Shown: in pieces, positions 19,347 to 28,900 of the stretch
How positions within the stretch are numbered: position 1 is the first letter of the stretch
Layout: each line of letters begins with the position of its first letter
Origin: Blastopirellula retiformator
GTDB taxonomy: Bacteria > Planctomycetota > Planctomycetia > Pirellulales > Pirellulaceae
NCBI RefSeq assembly: GCF_007859755.1
Contig: NZ_SJPF01000004.1
Coordinates: 124,894 to 188,893 of the forward strand
DNA: 64,000 nt
Direction of reading: 5' to 3'
Made by a program: the position numbers and the translations under genes
The notes under the pieces: model-generated
What the model was told of the DNA's origin: nothing
Seen by the model: only the letters and a program-made list of their open reading frames with translations
Databases searched by the model: none

Positions 19347-19509
19347 TAGAGCGTTTTTCTGATAGCTGTAGCGTTTCTGGCGTTGGTGAGGCAGGCTGGT
19401 CAAGGCGACCGAAGCAGGCGAATCCTCAAAATTCGTCGATGCAGGTCAACGCCGACCAGCGCGGCCGCAACCAGCCAGAACGCTAAAGTATTGAAGAAAA
19501 CCCGCTCTA
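19347..19509 (+). repeat. Repeat family A, copy 1 (long form, MITE-like)
   Basis: This 163-base element begins TAGAGCGTTTTTCTGATAGC and ends GGGTTTTC-type TIR read in reverse (CGCTCTA). It shares near-identical ends with copies at 41783, 45376 and 54358. Its right terminal TA lies inside the TAG stop codon of the porin gene on the minus strand (bases 19507-19509). Compared with the copies at 45376 and 54358 it has about 50 extra internal bases. Confidence 0.88.
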
Positions 19510-20913
19510 GAAGACCATGATCACATCGAAACCGAGCGTGAATTGACTGTCCGAGTTCCCATCTTCAAAGGCTCCGTTGATCCCTGGCGCCGATAGGTCG
19601 GACCAGTCCCAACGGACTTCCGGTCGAACGACCAGCCAGTCGCTGGGATGATAATTGGCGCCCAGGGTCAGATCGTAGTACGAGCCGCCGCTGGTGATGT
19701 TATCGTTGGGCAGTGCGAAGACGCGGGCATTGTCGCGATCGTCAAACCACTCGAACCGCACGCCCAAGTCAACGCAGGGATTAACGGTGTAGTAGAGATA
19801 GTTGGCGATGCCGTACCACGACGCGTTGTCCAGGGTGCTCTGGGTCGTGACGCGAACGTTGTCTTCTGTGCCGTAGTTGAAGTTCAGGACGTAGGTCCAG
19901 CAGCAAGAGAGTCGCTGTTGCAGCACGACGTCGATGACCGTGCGATAGTTATCGCCTTCCGGATCTTCCGGCCCAGCGACGACCCCCATTCGCAATTTGG
20001 TCGCTTCGTCGGGCGACCGCCAGTCGAAACCGCCGATGAAACCGGTCGTGCCGTTGTCTTGTTCCCAGGTATTCCAGCCGCGGGTGACGCCGGCGTTCCA
20101 GGTCATGCAACACGAGCTGTCCCAACTGGCCAACACGCCGGTGTGGGTGAACGGCTCGCCATATTGCATGATGTAGGTGTGCGAGTAGAAGAAGTTCTCC
20201 GGCGCCTTGACCGCTTCGTATCCCAAGATGGTGTAGAAGTGCCCCATCTTCACTCGTACGCCGCCCAAGACCGGGGCAAGCACTTCGACATAGGCTTGCG
20301 GCATCGCCAAACCGTACAAACCGGCCGTGCCGGCGTTGCGCGGGCCATTGCCGCTGTTCCAGTGCTGGCTGCCGTCGGCGTGAGTCTCAAGCCCATTCGC
20401 TTGGATGAAGTAATAGTCGGTGCCGTACAGCAGGTCGACTTTGCCGCCGATGTCCCAGCAGCAGCCGTTCGGATCGATCGCTCGCCCCATCGAGAGATAG
20501 AGCTGATTCATCATGTATTCGTTGGCCTGATCATTAAAGATCAACGGCCCATTCTGACCGACCGGCCCATTCGAACTGCTGGCGTTCGGATTGCCGGTAA
20601 AGCCTTGATCAAGCCAACCATTGACGAAGAAGCGGTCGAATAGGCCCGGGTAGCACGTGTCGCAGCCGCCGCATTCGGGGCCGCAACCAGGCTGATAGCT
20701 GGCCGTATCGTAGACCTGGCCCATTTCCGTCGAGACCACGTCCGGCTCGGCATACGAAGTAGAGGCCGGAGAGACGACAACCAAGGCCGAACTCTCCGAC
20801 ATCTCGCGCGAAGGTCGATAAACTCGATCGGAGGAGAAGGGCGACTGCTGTCCGAAAGCGATGTGGGGAACACATGCAACCAGGAAAGCGGCGCAAAGCA
20901 GGTAACGCGACAT
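19507..20913 (-). CDS. BBP2-type outer-membrane porin
   Basis: The product is 468 residues with signal peptide MSRYLLCAAFLVACVPHIAFG. A Cys-rich linker (PGCGPECGGCDTCYPG) leads into a barrel domain whose best-conserved stretch is the MGHFYTILGYEAVKAPENFF region followed by YSHTYIMQYGEPFTHTG. This matches the planctomycete putative beta-barrel porin-2 (OmpL-like) family. It ends in FDVIMVF; a C-terminal Phe is the usual barrel-assembly signal. It is paralogous to the gene at 21095, same strand, 181 bases apart. The TAG stop codon falls within the end of a repeat A element, yet the chain length agrees with the paralogue, so the insertion did not truncate it. Confidence 0.88.
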   Translation of the reverse strand: MSRYLLCAAFLVACVPHIAFGQQSPFSSDRVYRPSREMSESSALVVVSPASTSYAEPDVVSTEMGQVYDTASYQPGCGPECGGCDTCYPGLFDRFFVNGWLDQGFTGNPNASSSNGPVGQNGPLIFNDQANEYMMNQLYLSMGRAIDPNGCCWDIGGKVDLLYGTDYYFIQANGLETHADGSQHWNSGNGPRNAGTAGLYGLAMPQAYVEVLAPVLGGVRVKMGHFYTILGYEAVKAPENFFYSHTYIMQYGEPFTHTGVLASWDSSCCMTWNAGVTRGWNTWEQDNGTTGFIGGFDWRSPDEATKLRMGVVAGPEDPEGDNYRTVIDVVLQQRLSCCWTYVLNFNYGTEDNVRVTTQSTLDNASWYGIANYLYYTVNPCVDLGVRFEWFDDRDNARVFALPNDNITSGGSYYDLTLGANYHPSDWLVVRPEVRWDWSDLSAPGINGAFEDGNSDSQFTLGFDVIMVF

Positions 20914-21094
20914 GTTGAATCGCCTGAAGTCCGGTGGGGGAGACTGACATCAAGGCGAGGCACTTTTCGCGCGGAAACCTCGCCCGCACAGTCAACCTAT
21001 CGACCCTTCGGCCGAAGTCGCTCCAGTCGATTCTAACGGTTGCGCCGATTTTTCGGGGGGCCGCCGCCAGCAGCGACAGCACCCCCGGCGTGCT

Positions 21095-22456
21095 TTAGAA
21101 CTTGAAAATCACATCGAACGACGCGGTCCACATCTGCTTATCCATGAAGTCGTTGTACGGCCCCTGGGCTCCGAGCAGGTCGACGTTCGACCAGTCGTAC
21201 CGCAGTTCCGGCCGGACATTGACGAAGTCGTACGGCTTCCAGTTGGCGCCGAGCGTCAACTCGTAGTAGTTTCCGCCTTGCGAGAACGCTTCGATCGGAA
21301 TCGCAATCACGCGAGCATTGTCCTCGTCGCGGAACCATTCCAACCGCACGCCCAGATCGATCGTCTCGGTGTACTTCATGAACAGGTACTGGTTGATGCC
21401 GTACCAGAACGCGGTATCCGGCTCGAACGCCGCATTCAGCTTGCCGTTTTCTTCCACGCCCAAGTCGCTTTGGAAGACATACGTCCAGCGATTGCCCAAC
21501 TTGCGGGTGTAGACCAGCGACTGCAGAAAGCGATTGTTCAGGCCGTCAGCGTCCTCTTTCCCGTTAATAAACGAGTAGGAGAGGGACGACACGTCGTTGG
21601 CGTACTGAAAGCCGAACAGTCCCGAGCACTGACCATTGATGTTGTCGAAGTTGTCCCAGCCGTTGGTGATACCAGCGTGCAGCGTCAGGTTATCGCCCGC
21701 GGTATAGCTGCCCAAAATACCGGTGTGGGTAAAGGGCTCGCCATACTGCATGGTATAGGCGTGCGAGTAGAAGAAGTTCTGCGGGGCCATCACCGACTCG
21801 TAGCCGATGATCGTGTAAAAGTGGCCGAACTTCACTCGCAACCCGTTACCGATCGGGGCGAAGATCTCGCCATAGAGCTGCGGCATCGCCAAGCCGTACA
21901 GGGCTGCATTGCCGCTATCGCGAGGACCGTCGCCGTTCCACTTTCGCGTACCGTCTTGGTGCAATTCCAGACCATTGGCCATCGTGAAGAAGTAGTCGGA
22001 GCCGTAAAGCAGGTCGACTCGTCCTCCTAACGACCAGCAGCAGCTCTGATCGTCTACCTCTTTACCCATCGCCAGGTAAAGCTGGTTCATCTGGTATTCG
22101 TCGGCGCGATCATTGAACGTCATCGGCGTATTGAAATTATCCGCCGGATGATCGAAGTTCGCGGTGTAGCCTTGCGAGATCCACGCATCGGTGAACCAGC
22201 CGCCCCCCTGCGAGCCGCAACCGTTATTGCAGCAGCCCACGTTGTAGTTGCAGCAAGGTTCTCCCCAGCTTACTGGCTCGATCTCGTCGGTAAGCGTGAT
22301 TGGCTGGACTTCTACATCCTCGTAAGACACCGGGGCAGCCTCTACAGAGGGGGGCAAAACGACCGGCTCAACACCGACGTCTTGCGCGAAACACGCACGT
22401 CCGATGGAAAAGGCGCCCGCTAGTAGAAAAAGTCGCCAGTTTGGGTAGTGCGGCAT
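21095..22456 (-). CDS. BBP2-type outer-membrane porin, paralogue
   Basis: The product is 453 residues from ATG 22456, chosen because GGAGTGCAGG lies directly upstream and the signal peptide is then complete (MPHYPNWRLFLLAGAFSIG, cleavage after FA). A Cys-rich linker (CCNYNVGCCNNGCGSQGGGW) precedes the barrel. The KFGHFYTIIGYESVMAPQNF region and the final FDVIFKF correspond to the neighbour at 19507. The two are tandem duplicates that have diverged. Likely general or solute-selective porins of the outer membrane; substrate unknown. Confidence 0.88.
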   Translation of the reverse strand: MPHYPNWRLFLLAGAFSIGRACFAQDVGVEPVVLPPSVEAAPVSYEDVEVQPITLTDEIEPVSWGEPCCNYNVGCCNNGCGSQGGGWFTDAWISQGYTANFDHPADNFNTPMTFNDRADEYQMNQLYLAMGKEVDDQSCCWSLGGRVDLLYGSDYFFTMANGLELHQDGTRKWNGDGPRDSGNAALYGLAMPQLYGEIFAPIGNGLRVKFGHFYTIIGYESVMAPQNFFYSHAYTMQYGEPFTHTGILGSYTAGDNLTLHAGITNGWDNFDNINGQCSGLFGFQYANDVSSLSYSFINGKEDADGLNNRFLQSLVYTRKLGNRWTYVFQSDLGVEENGKLNAAFEPDTAFWYGINQYLFMKYTETIDLGVRLEWFRDEDNARVIAIPIEAFSQGGNYYELTLGANWKPYDFVNVRPELRYDWSNVDLLGAQGPYNDFMDKQMWTASFDVIFKF

Positions 22457-22994
22457 CCTGCACTCCTTTGACCAAAAATCCCCCGCCCCCCGTGGGACTT
22501 CAGGGCGCCAAGCCATGGAACATACGTTCACGGCGAGACGGTACCGCGCAAATGGACACGGTAGGCAGTAGTTCATTCGGAACAATCGAATCCTAAAGTT
22601 TGATCGAAATGATTGGTACCAAAGGGATTATTGCGACAGAGGCCGCACAGAGTCGCTAATCGGAATATCTTCACACAGAATGCACAAACAAACGCTTATG
22701 CATGGCAAACGCTTAAAACGCACCACCCTGAAATCCCCTAAAGGCGGCATAACGATAAGGTGGCATGGGAAAACTAGGTGATTGAGATCAACATAGTGAC
22801 AGCATTCTCGTTGAAATCACGAAACCGCCTGATTTAAATGGAACTCCGTAGAACGCTACCCCCTCTCTAACCCAGGATTTTTTCCCGACGGTTAGAATCG
22901 CTCCAACGCTAACTACGGTCCTCGTTTCCCCTTTCTCTCCTTAACCCCCCAAACTATCAACATCTCCCCGGATCTTGGGTGGTCGGTGCATAGC
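22457..22994. other. Divergent intergenic region
   Basis: This 538-base gap separates the minus-strand porin from the giant plus-strand gene. It is richer in A+T than its surroundings (for example around 22640-22830) and must contain both promoters. I found no gene, repeat or strong hairpin here. Confidence 0.5.
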
Positions 22995-25900
22995 ATGAAA
23001 AACACAGATTGGACTCGTGAAAATAATCGCAAGCTTCGTAAGCATGGACGAAATCGTCGTCGTCAGGCACATCAGAAATTGGCAAGCGAACGCCTAGAGA
23101 TTCGCGACCTCCTCGCGTTGACCACCATCGACCTGGTGGAAGACCTTACCATCGCAGAGGGGACGACCCGTGACATCACGCTCGACCATATCAGTGGAGC
23201 CTCTTCGGTTCTGGTTGGCCTGAAGATCAAGGGAACCGGCGGCAACTTCGATCCCAACGTGCCGCTCATCCACCTGAAGGACAATCCTTCGCAGGTCATC
23301 ACGCCGGTCAGTGCGATGGCCAACGTCAACGGCACGACCGATAGCCTGGTCTTCTTCGAGATGGGCACCGCGACCCTGACGATCGAAGTCGGCGGCAACG
23401 GCGGCGGCGAATTCCAAGCCGAGATTTTCCTGTTCGGCGACTCGGACGGGAGCGGCATGACGAGCGAACAAGAATACATGAAGGCGAGCGCCGCCCAGAT
23501 GCAAGGCGCCGGCACGGGGAACCAGAATACCGCGCTTTATTACAAGTCGGTTTGGGGAATCGACTTCAACCAGTCGCAATACGATTACGAGTTCGACCTG
23601 AATCAAAACGGCAAGGTTGAATCGCACGAACTGAGTTGGGTCCAGCGGAACCAGAACGTCGTCATTCATCTCGACCTGATCGGCGACATTGATCCCCCGA
23701 CCATCGAGGTCGGCCTGGTCGACGATTCGGCCGCGGTGGATTTCCCAGGCGCCGATTCTGACGGCGTGACCAACGTTCTGCCCGCCACTTCGACCGAAGC
23801 GGTGATTCGCGGTTCGATCACCGACTTCAGCAACATCACCGGGGCGACGATCAGCGGCACCGACGCGACGTTTGATCTCTTCGCCGACACGATCGCGGAA
23901 AAAGACCTCTCCGACATCCGCAACATCACCTTCGGCCTGAGTGCGGACGACCTGGAAACGTTGTTTGGAACCGACGTCACCGCCGGCGGCGCCTTCACGC
24001 TGATGCTGAACGCGACCGACGACCTGGGCAACACCTACGCGACGCCGATCAACTTCACGTTCGAGTTCGACACGACGGCCCCGGCCGCTCCGTCGATCGA
24101 TCTGACGACCGATACCGGCGTCTCGACGACCGACGACCTGACCAATGCCAGCACCTTGCAGTTCGAGGTCACGACCGAAGCCGGTTCGATCGTCGAACTG
24201 TTCGTCGACGGCGTTTCGGCTGGCAAACTGATCGATGGCGCCGACGCCGGCGAAGTGCTGTTCAACCTGATGTCGCAATTCACCACGGATGACGACTACG
24301 ACATCACGGCGATGGCTTATGACGCCGCGGGTAACGCCAGCGCGCTCAGCACCGTCTTGACCGTCACCGTCGATCGCAACATCGACGCCCCGGTCTTGGA
24401 CCTGGCCAACAAGTCGGTCGAAGCGGGCGCCTCGGCCACGCGTACCGAAGAAGACAACGCCGACTTTGAAGTCACTGTCGAAGTGGGCGCCACCGTCACC
24501 ATCGGCGGCATCTCAGCCACCGATAGCGACGATGACGGCAAGGTTACGATCAGCGATGTGCCGCTGTCGGTCGGCGTCAACACGCTGCAAGTCACCTACA
24601 CGGACGAAGCGGGCAACAGCGGCTCGACGACCGTCGAAATCGTCAGCAACAACACCCCGGTCGTCGACAACACCAGCCTGGATGGCGCCAGCCTGGACGA
24701 AACGACTCCGGACAACTTGAACAATCCGGTTTCGCTGATCGGCTTCAACGTCGACCTGACCGCTGGCAGCAAGGACGTGGGCGAAACGCTCTCGTACGAA
24801 GTCTCCGGCATCGACGCCCTCGACGACAGCTTGAACTCGCTGGGCGCGGCTGGCGTGATCGTCTCGATCAACGCGGGCGGCGTGGTGACGATCTCGGATC
24901 CGACTGGCACGCTCAACTTTGAAAATGGCGTTCGCTACCTGACGTTCACCGTCAAAGCGACCGACGACAAGGGTGACGGTTTCGACAACAACCCGGGCGA
25001 AGGTCTGACCTCGGCCGGCGTCACCTTCACCATCGACGTCAACGACATCAACGAAACCCCGACGCTGACTCCCACCACGGTCACTGGTTCGATCGACGAG
25101 AATAGTGCGGCGATGGCCGCGGTAACGCTCGACCAGATGTTGACCGCCTTCGATCCAGACAATACCGACGGCGAAGGCCTGGAGCAAACGCTTACCTATC
25201 AGTTCGCCACCGGCGGCAACCCGGACGGCCTGTTCGATATCGACGGAACCACCGGCGCCATCACGCTGAAAGCGGGCGATACGCTCGACTATGAAGTCGC
25301 CAAGTCGTATCAGCTGACCATCGAAATCACCGACAGCGTGACGACCAGCGCTCCGGTCACCGTCGACATTACCGTCAACGACGTCAACGAAGCGCCCGAA
25401 ATTGACGAAGCGAGCTACTCGTTCACGATCGACGAAATCGCCGACAATAGCTCGACCGCCGAAGATTCGCAGGTCGGACTCGTTTCGGCGACCGATCCGG
25501 ACGCCGCCGACGATACTTCGACGGCGACCAACCCGACCTTCGCCGAGCTCACCTACACGCTGACCGGAACCGGCGCCGAGAACTTCAACGTCGACAGCGC
25601 CGGCAACATCAAGGTCGCCGCCAACGCGACCCTCGATTTCGAGACCCAAAGCGTCTTCAACCTGACCCTGACCGCGACCGACATCAACGGAGCCGGTTTG
25701 GACAGCGTCGGCGTGCCGGTCACGATCACGCTGAACGACGTGAATGAAACCCCGCGGATCGAAGATGCGATTTACATGGCGGGAGTTGCTGAAGATGCGG
25801 GCGCCGGCGCCCCTGTCTCGGTCACCCCGGCTCTGTCGGCGGTCGATCCGGATGACGCGGATTCGGTCAACCTCGAAACGCTGACCTACAGCTTCGAGGG

Positions 25901-28900
25901 AGGCGGCCTGACCAGCGGTCCGTTCACCATTAACCCAGCCGACGGCACGATCACCGTCACAGCTGAGGATTCGCTCGACTTTGAGACCCAGGACACCTAC
26001 GTCCTAAGCATCGTCGTCACCGATGGCGTCAACACCAGCGCACCGTTGGCATTGACCGTCAACATTTCGGACGTCAACGAAGCCCCGGTTCTGAACGCGA
26101 CCAACTACACCGTCTCGGAACTGATGCTGCAAAACGCCAGCGGCGACACCGGCCTGACGCTCGACTTCACCGATCCGGAAGGTGGCGTGGTGACCTTCAC
26201 CAACCTTACCGCGTCGGAATCGGGCGACAACTACTTCACCTTCGAGGTCGACGGCAACGGCAAGATCCATTACACCAACGGTCCGGTTCCGCCTGGCACG
26301 TATGAACTCAGCTTTGAGGGTACGGACGACGGCTCGCCGGCTCAGATGTTCAGCGGCACGATCACGATCAACGTCGTCGACAACCTGCCGCCGGTCGTTG
26401 ACGACGACGAATTCGACGTCGCCGAGAACCTGGCTGATGACACGACGGCCTTCACGCTCACCTTCTCCGAGCAGAATGGCGAAACGGACGGCATCGCTTC
26501 GGTCACGCTGCAAGACAGCGCCGGAGGGGCCTTCCGACTCGGCACGCTCTCGGGCAACAGCATCGACGTCATCATCGATGACACCACGCTGATCGACTTC
26601 GAGAGCGATCCGACGATGTCGATTACCGTACGCGTAACCGACGGCGTCGGCAGCTTCGCCGACTACGTCATCGACATCAACGTGCCGGATGCGAATGACG
26701 CTCCGACCTACGTCGGCGGCACGAACTTCTCGACGGATGAATTCGTCGCTGCGATTCCGCCGACCGACGGAACTCCGGCCGATGACTCGGATCTGTCGCC
26801 GGCGCTCGACTTGTCGACCGCCTTTACCGATCAAGACGCCTCGGACATGGGCAACCTGACCTTCTCGATCGATCCGGCCAGCAACCCCGATGGCATCTTC
26901 GCGGTCCAAGGTTCCAAGATCGTTGTCGCCAACCCGGGCCTCCTCGATTTCGACGACGGTCCGACCTCGTACGACATCACGGTTCAGGCATTCGACGGCG
27001 ACGCGACCACCTCGCAGGTGATCACGATCTCTCTGACCCCGCAAAACGAACTCCCCCTGCCGACCGACGGCAATGGCACGCCGCTGACGCACGACGCCGG
27101 GGTGGTCGACTTGGGCGTCTTGAACCTGATCTTCGACGACATTGTTCCGGCCGACAACAAGGCGGGCGAAACCTTGCCTGGCGGTTTGTCGATGAACGGC
27201 ATTCTCGATGTCCTCGACAAGCTGAACTTGGCCGCTGATCCGGAAGGGGACACGATCTTCTTCAGCCAGATTGGCGACGTGTCGCAGTTCCTGATCGACA
27301 GCGCGACTGGCGAAATCGAGCTGGCCGCGTCTCTGGCCGAGCCTGTCGGCAACTTCGACGATTACGAACTGTTCTTCAACTACGGTGACGGAGCCGACAC
27401 GTCTGACGTACTGCTCGGCGCCACCGGCGGCATGAAGTTGGCCATTCGCGTTCAACGCAACAACCCGCCGGTCATCACGCCCGACACGGCGTCCGCCACC
27501 ATCGCCGAAGGGACGGCGGTCGACACGCCGGTTGGCATCGAGCTGACGCTGACCGACGCCGACGTGGCCGATACGATCCTGACCCCAGCTCTGTCGGGCC
27601 AATTCTCCGGCGCCTTCAAGCTGGTTGAAACTAGCACCAACGTCTATTCGCTGCAGGTGGCCGATCCGGCCCTGCTCGACTACGAGGCGGTCCGTGCGGT
27701 CAACGCCGATGGCGAAATCACGCTGATGGTTGACGTCATGGACGATCGCGGCGGCGTCGCAGCCACCGTGGCCCTCACCGTGACGGTCACCGATGTCAAC
27801 GAAGCCCCATCGTTTGATAACGGCAGCTTCAGCTTCACGGTCGACGAAATCGCGCCGGGCAGTGCGACTGATACCGGCACGATGCTGACCGGTGGCCCGG
27901 TCGCCGTGACCGACCCGGATGCCGCCGACGATGGTGTTGTGCCGGCCAGCGACGCCAGCTTCTCGCAACTGGCGTTCGAGCTCAGCGGTACTGGTGCCGA
28001 GAACTTTGAAATCGACGCCAACGGCGTGATCACCGTCGCCGCGGGCGCCGATCTCGATTTCGAGACGACCTCGCAATATGTGCTGACCGTTTCGGTCACC
28101 GACCAAAACGGCGCCGGCCTGTCGGCTCCGACGACGGCGACCGTCACGATCGACATCAACGACGTCAACGAAGCTCCGGAAACGAGCGGCGAAGCGACCG
28201 CCGCGATCGTCATCGACGAGTCGCAGTTGTTCGCCGGCGGCAATCCGAACTTTGAAGCCAACGTGACGGTGCAGATTCCGGATCCGAATCAAGCCAATAG
28301 CACGATCGACCGCGACGGTTACGAGCTTCGGTTCGCGATCGAAGACATCGTCGACGAGATGGACAACCCGATCTTCAGCGATGTGGACGACGCGATTGCG
28401 AATCTGACCTTCGACGTCGTCTCCGGTTTCAGCTACGCCAATGGCGATTCGTTCGTCAGCGCCACCGTCGACGGCAACACCGGCGAACTGGTCCTCCACG
28501 TCCTCCACTACCTGCCGTCGCAGAACCGGGCTCCGCAGACGATCACGATTCGTGCGGAAGACCCTGATGGCCTGTTCTCGGCCGAAGCTGACCTGACGAT
28601 CAAGTTCGAGGTCGAGAATATCGTCGACGTCCAGATCCGTGCGGTCAAAGATATCTCGGCCAACGACGGCACCGGCGGCGGCGTCACCCAGGAATTACTG
28701 CCGGGTTCGGAAAGCCTGACGCTGGTTGCCGACGATTCGCTCGACAACACGTTCTACTACGAACTGTGGGTGTCGGTGAATTACGGAGCGGATCAAGCCG
28801 CGCCGGGCCGGGTTTACTTCGACGGCATGAGCTTGTTCAACTACAACCTCCAGTATGACAACCGCTATCTCAACCTGGTGACCAGCGGGTTCGATCAATT

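Noticed and set aside
26004-28508. Minus-strand 834-codon open frame opposite the giant cadherin gene
   Set aside because: It mirrors the codon bias of the sense gene (Val, Asp, Arg, Gly heavy) and has no family marks.
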